The notes beneath the pieces were generated by a model. It had not been told where the DNA came from and searched no databases. It was given only the letters and a program-made list of their open reading frames with translations. A stretch of 32,200 nucleotides of DNA from Candidatus Saccharimonadota bacterium. GTDB lineage: Bacteria > Patescibacteriota > Saccharimonadia > Saccharimonadales > Saccharimonadaceae. The position numbers were made by a program, and so were the translations under genes. Numbering within the stretch: position 1 is the stretch's first letter; every line of letters begins with the position of its first letter. Positions 1 through 8,189 of the stretch are shown here, piece by piece. The stretch covers positions 1 to 32,200 of the forward strand of contig JAFWLR010000005.1 in NCBI GenBank assembly GCA_017510985.1. Direction: 5' to 3'.

Positions 1-2320
1 CCATAAATGTTTCATTCAAATCACCGATAATCTTGAACGGAGCATATGGGAGGGAATGATTGTCGTCGCCAAATTCAAGAATTTTCTCGCTGGCTTTTGT
101 GGAGCTATAGAGTTTACCATCTTGCATAAATACTAAGTTCGGTTCACCGTTTTTATTTACAAACTGGGCGCCCCACGCATTGCTAAAGGTGGCCAATACT
201 TCATGATCGGCACTAACGACATAAGTGTCAACTTTGTCGGCGTAATCGTTCCAGAGAGTGACTACAGCGCTAGGTTTGCCATCATAGATTCCGACATCGA
301 ATGAAGCAATCGTACCCCATAGATTTAAAATCACATCTCTATCCCACTGATTGCCATTTTTGTGGAAAAGTACGATGCTGCGATTACCGTCGATTAAACC
401 TTCGGGGTCGGCGTCGTCATTAGTGTAAGCAAAAATATATGGGTAATCATCGCTTGAATCTTGGCTCGTAGTTACACCAACGCCTCCGTAGATATAAAAT
501 GAGTCTGATGACACTTGCTCCTGGTCTACGAATTCATTGGAGGCAGGATCAAATCTTGCGAGCATGATTTTGCCACTCTTTGCAACTTCGGTTAAGGTAG
601 CACCGTTACTGCCGTCGTTTGTGAGGCGACGCCATACGAGATAAGACTCATCTGGGTCGGAACTATGCGTGAACTTGGCGTCAAAGTCTTGGCCGGACTC
701 TTCAGTGACTGGTTTAGGTTCACTCATTTGCTGAGCGGAGCCGTCATAGATTGAATAGTCTAACTCCCCATTATTATTTGCAAAAACCGTGACGGCGTTT
801 AATTCATTGGTAGGATGTTTAATAGTTTGGATGCCGCTGTGTGGGTAGACATTTTCAGCAATCCGGTGTGCATAATCATAATTATCTACAGTTTGGGTAT
901 TTGTAATTTCCGAAGGAGTAGCTAGGGCAGGTCCACCACCAAAGCCTGCTGGCTCTGTGGATACGGAGCCAGTTTTCTTGGTTGGTTTATCAAGGTTTTC
1001 GAGATCCCAGGTAGTCTCGCCTTCTGGTAATTTAATCATGCCAGCTGGTTTACTGCCGTAGTCACTAGCGATAAGTTTATCGCGCTCTTCGTCTAGGGTG
1101 TTTTGCAAATCTAGATCTGGTGTGTAAGTGGTAGTATCGTCTGTTTCTGCTACGTTATTGATGAAATCATGTGAACCTTTTACGAAGGTGAATGTCGCCA
1201 CGGTTCGTCCAAGCACTTTTGCTTTCAATCCTACCTCACCAGCGACATTAAGGCTGTAAAAATTAAATTCTGGCAAAATGTGGGCTTTGATACCGATATT
1301 AGCTGCGCCATAAATCCCGACTGACGCGAGCCAGCCAGAACCGATGCCGCCGTAGAGTTCTAGTCCAGCCGACAAGCCAAGGTCGAGTGTGCCATTAAAG
1401 TATTGTTCACTTTTGGGGAAAATCAAGAAGGTAAATTCTCCATCAGCGCCAATGGTCGCTGTCAATGAATAGGTGAAAATAGCATATTGGCCTGTTACTT
1501 TGTATCCAGTTCCAACATACATTTGTATGGTCCCGGTCATTTTTTCAGGATGATTATCATAAGAAGTCGCGTAGCCAGCAAAAGTCCAGGTTAGCCCCAT
1601 GCCACCTTTATCTACCTGATGTTTTTGGGTGTCTTTCCATTTTTGATATAGGTTGGATTTGGAAATGCGGTCTTTCATGTTGTCTTTTTCGGCGTCTGCC
1701 CAGAACTCCGCATCGGTAGAATTGACACCGATACCAAGAACGGAGCGACCATCTGGGTAGTGTTCATATTTAATTGGAATAGGGATAGGACTAAAGGAGA
1801 AATTCATGCCGGTAGTAAGTGTACCCATGTCGATTTTGATATCTTTGAGTGGACCCAATGTCACTGGTTTTTCAAAATCTTCCTTGGTGGCATTTTGCTT
1901 AATGATGAGACCGAGCATGGTTTGACGCACAACGTTGTCATCCCAGTCGTAGAGGATGATTTCGAGACCAGAGCCGGCTGTGAGCTCGGTGGCATTAAAA
2001 ATACATTGCCGGCCGCCAGTTTCACAGATGTTTTTGGCTGTGCCATCCTCTGTGATGTCGCGGAGTAAAATGTTTTTTACACCGTAGAATCCTTCCTCCA
2101 CGTCAAAATCAAGCGTGATGTCTTTCTGGTCGTCAATCGAAACAACATAGGCATTATTATATATATCGACTACGTCCTGGTCGTAGGTCATCATCACTGA
2201 ATGGAGCACGTCTCCGTTCGCAGAATCTGCGGCAAAAGTATTTGGCGCCATGAGAAATGCGGCCAATGCCAAAGTGAATAAAGCTAATATTTTTATACCC
2301 CATTGTTTAATAATATTCAT
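1..2320 (-). CDS. Large secreted surface protein, 3' end beyond left edge
   Basis: The minus strand is open from an ATG at 2320 to the window edge, giving about 773 residues without a stop. It starts MNIIKQWGIK, followed by a hydrophobic stretch (ILALFTLALAAFLMA) and a likely signal peptidase site after NTFA, so the protein is probably exported. The mature part is rich in Gly, Asp, Thr and aromatic residues, as in beta-rich surface proteins. Residues around 270-390 look like alternating beta strands and small Gly-rich loops. Around residue 480 there is a Gly/Pro-rich linker (GFGGGPALATP). I recognise no catalytic motif and no named family. An in-frame ATG four codons upstream (2332) is an alternative start; neither has a strong Shine-Dalgarno. 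Two extended -10 boxes lie upstream. Function unknown; surface adhesin or structural protein is inference only. Confidence 0.8.
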   Translation of the reverse strand, partial: MNIIKQWGIKILALFTLALAAFLMAPNTFAADSANGDVLHSVMMTYDQDVVDIYNNAYVVSIDDQKDITLDFDVEEGFYGVKNILLRDITEDGTAKNICETGGRQCIFNATELTAGSGLEIILYDWDDNVVRQTMLGLIIKQNATKEDFEKPVTLGPLKDIKIDMGTLTTGMNFSFSPIPIPIKYEHYPDGRSVLGIGVNSTDAEFWADAEKDNMKDRISKSNLYQKWKDTQKHQVDKGGMGLTWTFAGYATSYDNHPEKMTGTIQMYVGTGYKVTGQYAIFTYSLTATIGADGEFTFLIFPKSEQYFNGTLDLGLSAGLELYGGIGSGWLASVGIYGAANIGIKAHILPEFNFYSLNVAGEVGLKAKVLGRTVATFTFVKGSHDFINNVAETDDTTTYTPDLDLQNTLDEERDKLIASDYGSKPAGMIKLPEGETTWDLENLDKPTKKTGSVSTEPAGFGGGPALATPSEITNTQTVDNYDYAHRIAENVYPHSGIQTIKHPTNELNAVTVFANNNGELDYSIYDGSAQQMSEPKPVTEESGQDFDAKFTHSSDPDESYLVWRRLTNDGSNGATLTEVAKSGKIMLARFDPASNEFVDQEQVSSDSFYIYGGVGVTTSQDSSDDYPYIFAYTNDDADPEGLIDGNRSIVLFHKNGNQWDRDVILNLWGTIASFDVGIYDGKPSAVVTLWNDYADKVDTYVVSADHEVLATFSNAWGAQFVNKNGEPNLVFMQDGKLYSSTKASEKILEFGDDNHSLPYAPFKIIGDLNETFM

Positions 2321-2359
2321 TTGATTTCCCATTTATTTTATATAACCTACTTGATAAGT

Positions 2360-2407
2360 ATTATACCATAACCATTATTATTTAATGCTTTATTTGGAAT
2401 TATAACA
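2360..2407 (-). promoter_or_regulatory. Two tandem extended -10 promoters for the surface gene ending at 2320
   Basis: Reading the minus strand, TGGTATAAT has its TATAAT at 2365-2360 and TGTTATAAT has its TATAAT at 2404-2399. Both match the extended -10 consensus TGnTATAAT. The nearer one would start transcription near 2353, giving a leader of about 33 nt before the ATG at 2320. No good -35 is visible for either. Confidence 0.55.
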
Positions 2408-2495
2408 ATGCCCCCAATTCGGTAAATATCTAATACAAGATCGTTGCGTTTTGATTTTGCAGGGTTCACTATCTCTTTTCAGGAGGTGTTTTTTA

Positions 2496-2510
2496 TGTTA
2501 TAATTTAGAT
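2496..2510 (+). promoter_or_regulatory. Extended -10 promoter of der, leaderless spacing
   Basis: TGTTATAAT at 2496-2504 is followed by six bases and then the ATG of der at 2511. A start site seven bases past the -10 would fall on the A of the ATG. No Shine-Dalgarno lies in the six bases between. The AGGAGG at 2481-2486 is upstream of this -10, so it would not be in this transcript. Confidence 0.6.
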
Positions 2511-3953
2511 ATGAATAAATTACCGATTGTAGCGCTAATTGGGCAAACAAACGCAGGAAAATCTAGCCTTTTGAATCGGATGGCACATAAAAATATTGCG
2601 ATTGTAGCGCGAGAAGAGGGAACTACACGAGATAACGTGGTGGCGACAATAGATAACGCTTTTATTTTGATTGACACGGCAGGTTTAAAAGATCCGACCG
2701 ATAATTTTGAGGCGTCGATTCAAGACCAAATTGCAGATGCAATAGAGTCAGCCGATATAATATTAGTGACTTTGGACTCGTCCAAGTATTTTGATCATAA
2801 AGATGCCAAAATTGCAAAAGATGCGTTAAAATCAGGCAAACCGGTGTATTTAGTGTTGAATAAGTGCGATCTAGGTAATTCATTACCAATAGAAGAGTTT
2901 CGGGCGCTCGGAGTTGCGCCAGAGAACATCTATTATACCTCGGCGACGACTGGGCAAGGAATCACAAGCTTGAAAGAGGGGATTCTGTCCGAACCTATTT
3001 TCTCGGCATCGAGACTTGAATTTTTAAGCACATCATACGCCGGTCCGCGGGCAAAACCGCCCCTTCAGGACGAACCTGTCCGAGACGTTAGAAATATACA
3101 TGTTGAAAATTCAAATCATTTGATGACGCCGAGAAAAATAGGTTCGGACACTCCCTCTCTTAAAATCGCTCTGATTGGGCGACCGAATGTAGGAAAGTCA
3201 TCGCTGTTTAATTCGCTAGGCAAAAAGCAGCAGGCGATTGTGAGTTCAAAACAAGGGACGACGAGAGATGTTAACCGAGTACGAGTCAAATTCAAGGGCC
3301 GGGATTTAGAAATTTTGGATACGGCAGGCCTAAGAAGACCAGGCAAACGCGAGGTGGGGATAGAAAAATTTTCGGCCATCCGGACGCTAGCCGCAATTGA
3401 AGAAGCGGATGTCTGCGCATTATTAATAGACGGAACCGAGCCACACGTCAAATTGGACCAAACTCTGGCTGGACAAATTGTGGACGCAGGGAAAGGGATC
3501 ATCGTAGTGGTAACTAAAACTGATTTGGTAGAGGATACTGAGCATATTTTGGATGATTTGGAGCGAGATTTTAACTTTTTACCATATGCGCCGGTGCTTT
3601 TGACAAGTAGCGAAACTGGCAAAAATGTCACTAAATTATTCGAGTTGGCGCTAGAAATAGATGAAAACCGTCATTTGGAAGTCAAAACTGCGGAGCTCAA
3701 TAAAATTTTGAATGAAGCAATTGCGTCACATGTACCGGCAGGGCTCAAAAACACCAAACCCAAACCTAAATATATCGTACAAACAGATGTTTGCCCGCCG
3801 TGGTTTGTAGTGCACGGACATGATCTTTCACTTTTACATTGGTCGTGGAAACGGTTTTTGGAACGAAAAATTCGGGAGAAATACCCGTTCGTGGGCACAC
3901 CGATTATGTTTTCGTTCCGAAATGACGGCAACAGAGACAAAATTGACAAATAG
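2511..3953 (+). CDS. der: GTPase Der (EngA), ribosome assembly
   Basis: Double-domain GTPase that helps mature the 50S ribosomal subunit. G domain 1 has the P-loop GQTNAGKS (residues 11-18), EEGTTRD, DTAG and NKCD. G domain 2 has GRPNVGKS (about residue 223), QGTTRD, DTAGL and TKTD. A C-terminal KH-like domain follows, ending in KYPFVGTPIMFSFR, as in the family. The length, 480 residues, is slightly above usual because the linker between the GTPase domains is extended by about 50 polar residues. The first P-loop has Gln-Thr and Ala where most Der proteins have Arg-Pro and Val; lysine and serine are intact. I chose ATG 2511 and not the upstream in-frame start at 2451 because homology begins MNKLPIVALIG and because a -10 box sits directly before 2511. 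The next promoter overlaps its 3' end. Confidence 0.95.
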   Translation: MNKLPIVALIGQTNAGKSSLLNRMAHKNIAIVAREEGTTRDNVVATIDNAFILIDTAGLKDPTDNFEASIQDQIADAIESADIILVTLDSSKYFDHKDAKIAKDALKSGKPVYLVLNKCDLGNSLPIEEFRALGVAPENIYYTSATTGQGITSLKEGILSEPIFSASRLEFLSTSYAGPRAKPPLQDEPVRDVRNIHVENSNHLMTPRKIGSDTPSLKIALIGRPNVGKSSLFNSLGKKQQAIVSSKQGTTRDVNRVRVKFKGRDLEILDTAGLRRPGKREVGIEKFSAIRTLAAIEEADVCALLIDGTEPHVKLDQTLAGQIVDAGKGIIVVVTKTDLVEDTEHILDDLERDFNFLPYAPVLLTSSETGKNVTKLFELALEIDENRHLEVKTAELNKILNEAIASHVPAGLKNTKPKPKYIVQTDVCPPWFVVHGHDLSLLHWSWKRFLERKIREKYPFVGTPIMFSFRNDGNRDKIDK

Positions 3954-3971
3954 TCAAATCTGTGATATAAT
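3943..3971 (+). promoter_or_regulatory. Perfect consensus promoter before phoH
   Basis: TTGACA (3943-3948), a 17-base spacer, and TATAAT (3966-3971) preceded by TGA, so both boxes are perfect and the -10 is extended. The -35 overlaps the last codons of der. The predicted start is near 3978, giving a leader of about 119 nt before the PhoH ATG. Confidence 0.8.
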
Positions 3972-3982
3972 TTAAGTATGGT

Positions 3983-4057
3983 ATGAGTTTTGCTAAAACT
4001 CATTTTTTGTGCTAAACTAAATATAAGTGGGAGCAAATTGGATCGGCTCTCATTTTT
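3983..4057 (+). terminator. Two tandem terminator-like hairpins inside the phoH leader
   Basis: Hairpin 1: perfect 9-bp stem ATGAGTTTT/AAAACTCAT (3983-3991 with 3995-4003), loop GCT, followed by a run of T to 4008. Hairpin 2: 7-bp stem TGGGAGC/GCTCTCA (4028-4034 with 4046-4052, one G-T pair), followed by TTTTT (4053-4057). The first can end der transcripts. Both also lie just downstream of the strong phoH promoter, so they could attenuate phoH or make short RNAs. Confidence 0.6.
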
Positions 4058-4096
4058 GTAATCAGATCTAACGACCTTTAAAAAGGAGGAATGGCT

Positions 4097-5758
4097 ATGC
4101 CTGAGGACCAAATAGGCTATGTGTACGATACCAATGTCCTTGTTGATAATGTGGACATTATACCCGAGAAAGGCAGGAAATGTAAATTAGTTAGAAACCT
4201 AAGAGGCAAAGACGACATAATCCCATCTGTGGTAGTTCGTGAACTATCTAACTTTAAGGGGGAGAAAACTGATCGCGGCAAAGCAGCTCGGATTTTACTC
4301 AGGAGGATAAGAGATATCTTTAAAGATGAGATCGCCACGACGGAGGATATCTATAACCTGAAAGCCTCGGTAGAAATACCCGAAACTGGGCGGCGACTTT
4401 CAATCTTGCCGGTACATAAAGATTTTCGCAATTGTTTGCCGTTTCATCCATCGGACACCGATATGGATGGTCAAATTATTTTGACAGCAATAGCAGCGAG
4501 TTTGGCCCTAAGGGGCATAAACATTAATGGCACAGAGCTGATTGGGCGTATGTGTACAATGTCGTTTGACAACGTAGTATTAGTGACCAATGATAATGGT
4601 CTAGCAATCCGGGCATACGAACGCGGATTAAAGACCAAGCGGTATGGTTGCGAATATCCAACGTCATACACCGGGCGACGAGATATCATAGTAACCAAAG
4701 AACTGTTTTGCGAATTTTATAATTCGCCAGATGGTATATCCCGAAAATTCTTTGAAGAGCAGATGCCAGACGAACCAAGTTTGGCAGCAAACGAGTTTAT
4801 CGTGATGAGCCTAAAGGATATTCAGGATTACCCAAGCAGTTTTGATTACTGGGCAAATCCGTTTTTTGACAACATCGGGCGCTACGATAAGGAGTTGGGG
4901 CGAATCGTGAAGTTGCGTTATGTAAACGATTTCCCAACAAAAGCAAAAAACCCAGGGCAGGCAATATATGCTGAAGCGTTGATGGACCCAAATATCGCAG
5001 CTGTAATTTGTGCTGGACCAGCTGGTTCAGGCAAGACCTATATGGCCACAGTTTTTGGCTACAAAGCGTGCCTTGAGGGCAGATTCATCGGCGTAACGGT
5101 AGTGCCGTGCGAGAACCGAAGTAAAATAGGTGCCTTACCGGGTGATTTAAATGAAAAAATGGACCCGGATGTCCAGCCCCTAAAAAATGCTTTGCGCAAT
5201 TTCCTATTGTACGATGATGCATCTCTCAAAAAAGAGCTAGAGGCTCTTCAAAAATTCGGCGTCAATAGCAAGAAAGGATATACGCACAATGGTAGCAAAA
5301 ATAGCAGTGGCAATAGTAATAGCAGCGGTAACGACCATGGCAATGGTGGCGGTTGCGGATTAGGCAAACGGTCCCTAAAAAATAAATTAGCTGATCGCGT
5401 AGATTCGATTTGGATAGATTATTTCTCTAGCATACCGGTAGCTGTGGCTAGCGGGCGCGATTTTGCTCACGAACTGGCCATCTACGACGAATTCCAAGAT
5501 CATAACATCGCTCAAGCAGATACACTAATTAAACGTATTGGCAGAGATGGCAAAATCGTCTTGACCGGTGATGTGGAACAAATCCATGCACCCTACCTAG
5601 ATCGAGACAACAATGGCCTAGTCTATGCGTCGCAACAGTTGTTCGATAACGAAATGGTGGCTCAAGTCTATTTTAACGAGGATGAAGTAGTACGTCACCT
5701 TTTAGTTAAAGAACTCGCCAAACGACAAAAAAGCGAAAGGACCGAATCCTACAAATAA
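4097..5758 (+). CDS. PIN domain-PhoH family ATPase
   Basis: N-terminal PIN-like nuclease domain (residues about 5-190; YVYDTNVLVDN with the first acidic site, later TDMDGQIILTA and VTNDNGLAIRA) fused to a PhoH-type P-loop ATPase. Walker A is GPAGSGKT at about 307-314. A Walker B-like AIYDEFQDHN lies at about 462, and LTGDVEQIHAPYLD is the typical PhoH sensor motif. This architecture matches the PhoH2/YlaK-type proteins linked to RNA handling; substrate unknown. Residues about 390-425 form a Ser/Asn/Gly-rich insertion (NSSGNSNSSGN) inside the ATPase domain, which is unusual. I chose ATG 4097 over 4091 because AGGAGG at 4084-4089 is 7 nt from 4097 but only 1 nt from 4091. It has its own strong promoter and a hairpin-rich leader; a GC-rich hairpin follows the gene. 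Confidence 0.85.
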   Translation: MPEDQIGYVYDTNVLVDNVDIIPEKGRKCKLVRNLRGKDDIIPSVVVRELSNFKGEKTDRGKAARILLRRIRDIFKDEIATTEDIYNLKASVEIPETGRRLSILPVHKDFRNCLPFHPSDTDMDGQIILTAIAASLALRGININGTELIGRMCTMSFDNVVLVTNDNGLAIRAYERGLKTKRYGCEYPTSYTGRRDIIVTKELFCEFYNSPDGISRKFFEEQMPDEPSLAANEFIVMSLKDIQDYPSSFDYWANPFFDNIGRYDKELGRIVKLRYVNDFPTKAKNPGQAIYAEALMDPNIAAVICAGPAGSGKTYMATVFGYKACLEGRFIGVTVVPCENRSKIGALPGDLNEKMDPDVQPLKNALRNFLLYDDASLKKELEALQKFGVNSKKGYTHNGSKNSSGNSNSSGNDHGNGGGCGLGKRSLKNKLADRVDSIWIDYFSSIPVAVASGRDFAHELAIYDEFQDHNIAQADTLIKRIGRDGKIVLTGDVEQIHAPYLDRDNNGLVYASQQLFDNEMVAQVYFNEDEVVRHLLVKELAKRQKSERTESYK

Positions 5759-5783
5759 GCTTAAGCGTCATTCTTCTTTTCTA

Positions 5784-5809
5784 GCCCCCTGTCAATAACG
5801 ACAGGGGGC
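5784..5809 (+). terminator. Strong hairpin after phoH
   Basis: Perfect 10-bp stem (5784-5793 with 5800-5809), core CCCCCTGTC/GACAGGGGG, six-base loop. The T tract after it is weak (AATTCTT), so it may terminate inefficiently. It lies just before the pth promoter. Confidence 0.55.
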
Positions 5810-5817
5810 AATTCTTA

Positions 5818-5832
5818 TGGTATAATTATGGT
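5818..5832 (+). promoter_or_regulatory. Extended -10 promoter of pth, leaderless spacing
   Basis: TGGTATAAT at 5818-5826, six bases, then the pth ATG at 5833. This is the same spacing as at der. No Shine-Dalgarno is present. Confidence 0.6.
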
Positions 5833-6357
5833 ATGAAATTGATAGTTGGACTGGGTAATCCGGGGAATAAATATAACTTTACGAGACACAATACTGGGTT
5901 TTTGACGCTAGATTTTTATTTTAAGCTACATGGGCTTGATTGGGTAGCAAAACCGCGCTTAGGGGCTATTTGTGGCCGCAAGGAGGATATTTGGTTTATC
6001 AAACCGCAAGATTTTTATAATTTAAGTGGGCAAGCGGTACGGAGATATATGAAATTTTATAAGATAGCTAACTCTGATGTTTTGGTGGTATGTGATGATT
6101 TTAATCTGGAATTTGGGGTGGCGAGATATCGGTCTTCGGGTTCTGCGGGGGGGAATAACGGGTTAAAATCGGTGATTTCTGAGCTAGGGACGGATGATTT
6201 TGCTAGAATTAGAGTGGGTACAGGAAATAATGAGCTTAGGGGTGAGATGGGGGATGTGGATTTTGTGTTATCAAAATTCACTTCTGAAGAGAAAAAAATA
6301 CTACCAAAGATATTAAGAGAGGTGGCAGATAAGATTGACACTTGGGTAAATTTGTGA
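5833..6357 (+). CDS. pth: Peptidyl-tRNA hydrolase
   Basis: Cleaves the ester bond of peptidyl-tRNA released from stalled ribosomes. It starts MKLIVGLGNPGNKYNFTRHNTGF, with the family GLGNPG signature and the catalytic His in TRHNTGF (about residue 20). IKPQDFYNLSG corresponds to the KPxTFMNxSG motif. VCDDFNLEFG carries the catalytic Asp, and SAGGNNGLKS and RIRVGTG are the substrate-cleft motifs. The length, 174 residues, is near the lower end for the family. Start 5833 fits both the homology and the adjacent -10. The stop codon TGA also forms part of the extended -10 of the next gene (TGATATAAT at 6355-6363), an extremely tight packing. Confidence 0.95.
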   Translation: MKLIVGLGNPGNKYNFTRHNTGFLTLDFYFKLHGLDWVAKPRLGAICGRKEDIWFIKPQDFYNLSGQAVRRYMKFYKIANSDVLVVCDDFNLEFGVARYRSSGSAGGNNGLKSVISELGTDDFARIRVGTGNNELRGEMGDVDFVLSKFTSEEKKILPKILREVADKIDTWVNL

Positions 6358-6363
6358 TATAAT
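6335..6363 (+). promoter_or_regulatory. Perfect consensus promoter overlapping the pth 3' end
   Basis: TTGACA (6335-6340), 17 bases, TATAAT (6358-6363) with an extended TG. The predicted start is near 6370, giving a leader of about 63 nt. The string TTTGTGATATAATT here closely matches the phoH promoter. Confidence 0.8.
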
Positions 6364-6432
6364 TAAATGAGCTAGTTATAGCGTACTTTTGGTTGTTGGT
6401 TATTTTTGTAGCTTCTAGAGAAAGGAAGAAAA

Positions 6433-7026
6433 ATGCTACGAACCGAAATCCCAGTTGAACTGGAAAAGACGATGACGAAAGGGTATGTGTTACGCGCGTT
6501 AGATGATTATGCGGACGTAATCACAGGGAGACCTCTATCCTTGGTGGTAGATGGGCTCTGGTGCGCGTTAGCGGACGCCCATGATACATGTCGTAGTCAG
6601 CCAGGTTTCAAGCTGTTGATAAATTCCGAAAATTGCGCAAATGCATTGAACGTAGGGGCATGCCTAGAGTTGGCTGGTCCTGACGTTTATGATATTTGGG
6701 CAAAGAACGCCTGCGATATTTTGGCGAAAGACTCTTCAGGGCAGTTCGCCGATTTGAACTTGTTGCTTGACAAAACCTTCGAAACTTCTGGCTTCGAAGA
6801 GCAGCTGGCTTGGATGGAAGAGCTGGGGCTAGGCCAAAAACCGCTGATGCAAAACATCTTCGTGACAAACCGGAGACGGTTTGTAGAAGATGCGATGATC
6901 TCGGGCAAGGGTTCGTTGTTTGAGTATATGCTCAAACAATATCCACGTGATGATCCCAATTTCCTGTTCCGGCAAGCCCGTCAAATCATCTTGGCAAATG
7001 GCGGCGTGGCGCCAATTGAGTGGTAA
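6433..7026 (+). CDS. Unknown cytoplasmic protein, 197 residues
   Basis: I do not recognise this protein. It starts MLRTEIPVELEKTMTKGYV, has no signal peptide or membrane segment, and looks mostly alpha-helical and acidic, with several Cys (DTCRSQ, NCANALNVGACLELAG, NACDIL) and a late basic patch (VTNRRRFVED). The Cys spacing does not form an obvious zinc finger. AAAGGAAG 8 nt before the ATG is a usable Shine-Dalgarno. It has one of the best promoters of the window (TTGACA-17-TATAAT) and a terminator after it, so it is a monocistronic and probably well-expressed gene. It faces dprA convergently. Possibly lineage-specific. Confidence 0.8.
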   Translation: MLRTEIPVELEKTMTKGYVLRALDDYADVITGRPLSLVVDGLWCALADAHDTCRSQPGFKLLINSENCANALNVGACLELAGPDVYDIWAKNACDILAKDSSGQFADLNLLLDKTFETSGFEEQLAWMEELGLGQKPLMQNIFVTNRRRFVEDAMISGKGSLFEYMLKQYPRDDPNFLFRQARQIILANGGVAPIEW

Positions 7027-7046
7027 CAAATAACCAAGTTTGGATA

Positions 7047-7073
7047 GAGGTCGGACTAGCGCCGGCCTCTTTC
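7047..7073 (+). terminator. Intrinsic terminator of the 197-residue gene
   Basis: Stem GAGGTCGG/CCGGCCTC (7047-7054 with 7062-7069, one G-T pair), loop ACTAGCG, then TTTC. It lies between two convergent genes. Confidence 0.65.
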
Positions 7074-7081
7074 TGTTGGTC

Positions 7082-8161
7082 TTAGACTAAACCCCAATGG
7101 TTGAGACCGAGGGAGCGGAGGCGGCCCTTGATTTCGAGAAGAGTAGTAGTTTGATTGAAGACTTCTGGGGGAAGATGGGTGGCAGTCATGATTTCCTCGC
7201 CAGAGCGGTAACCGGCGGCTATGGCTTGAAGAATTTTAGTTTCGACGTCTGTATCGCCAAAAAGTTTGGCTTGGCGGAGTTTTTTGTGTTTTTTAATATA
7301 GTCCTCAGGGAAGAGTTCGCGCAAGATGTCGTCTGACTCAGTATAGGGGATAGCACCCTGTTTGATCAGTTTATTGCATCCTTGGGAATAGGGGCTGGTA
7401 ATGTTGCCAGGAACAGCAAAAACAGTTTTGCCTTGTTCGAGAGCATGAGCGGCGGTATTGAGGGAACCAGATTTCTCAGCCGCCTCAACAATGACTACAA
7501 TATCAGAGAGGGCAGAAATAAGGCGATTGCGGTAGAGAAAAGAGAAGTGTGGCTCTAAATTGCGTTTTTTAAAGGGGTCTCTAGGAATAGGATTATCCTG
7601 TGCATCTTGGCAATTTTCTGCATCGTAGTTGATCCAATTAGTGCCGTTCCAACCAGCTTCGCCAGGGGCAAGAGGGGAATTAAGGTATTTCGGAGTACTG
7701 GGGGCGTATTCAGAAATAATGGCACCGCCTTTTGCAACGATTTCTTCGGCGAGTTTGAAATGAGCGCTGGGGTAGATGTGATCGATGCGAGTACCTAATA
7801 CGGCTATAGTAGTGCCGCCGGCAGCTAAACAACCCTTATGACCAATGCCATCTATCCCGTAAGCTAACCCAGAAACGATGATTACGCCTTTCTTTGCTAA
7901 CTCGTAGGCGAGTTTGTAGGCGACCTCTTGACCATATCTGGTGCTATGGCGAGAGCCCACAATGGCAACAGTTTTGGGTCGAGTGTGGGTTGATTTTTTG
8001 GCCTCTGTCTTACTGGGTTTGACCACATTTTGGGGCAATTTGCCATAAAAATACAATGTTTTAGGCTTAAGCGCAATAGAGTTTAACACCTCTGTAAAAT
8101 TATGCTCTAGGGGTGAAATTTGGTTGATTTTTGTAAAAAAGTGTGAAAAAAGTGTTGACAT
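7082..8161 (-). CDS. dprA: DNA processing protein DprA/Smf
   Basis: Binds incoming single-stranded DNA in natural transformation and loads RecA. The Rossmann core is clear: VGSRHSTRYGQ, VSGLAYGIDGIGH, AVLGTRIDHIYP, then RNRLISALSD, VEAAEKSGSLNTA, AVPGNI and GCNKLIKQGA. A winged-helix-like C-terminus follows (ETKILQAIAAGYRSGEEIM). The length is 359 residues. Between ISEYAPSTP and FLYRNRLIS, where most DprA proteins have only a short Pro-rich loop, there is an insertion of about 45 residues (from KYLNSPLAPGEAG to EPHFS). I chose ATG 8161 because GGAG lies 8 nt upstream; the ORF is open a further 18 codons. A perfect plus-strand promoter overlaps the start codon. Confidence 0.92.
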   Translation of the reverse strand: MSTLFSHFFTKINQISPLEHNFTEVLNSIALKPKTLYFYGKLPQNVVKPSKTEAKKSTHTRPKTVAIVGSRHSTRYGQEVAYKLAYELAKKGVIIVSGLAYGIDGIGHKGCLAAGGTTIAVLGTRIDHIYPSAHFKLAEEIVAKGGAIISEYAPSTPKYLNSPLAPGEAGWNGTNWINYDAENCQDAQDNPIPRDPFKKRNLEPHFSFLYRNRLISALSDIVVIVEAAEKSGSLNTAAHALEQGKTVFAVPGNITSPYSQGCNKLIKQGAIPYTESDDILRELFPEDYIKKHKKLRQAKLFGDTDVETKILQAIAAGYRSGEEIMTATHLPPEVFNQTTTLLEIKGRLRSLGLNHWGLV

Positions 8162-8183
8162 TTTATTTCTCCTGTGATATAAT
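8155..8183 (+). promoter_or_regulatory. Perfect consensus promoter of the structured RNA
   Basis: TTGACA (8155-8160), 17 bases, TATAAT (8178-8183) with extended TG. The core TGTGATATAAT is the same as before phoH and the 197-residue gene. No ORF with a ribosome site follows. The predicted start is near 8190. The -35 box overlaps the start codon of dprA on the other strand. Confidence 0.75.
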
Positions 8184-8189
8184 GAATAT

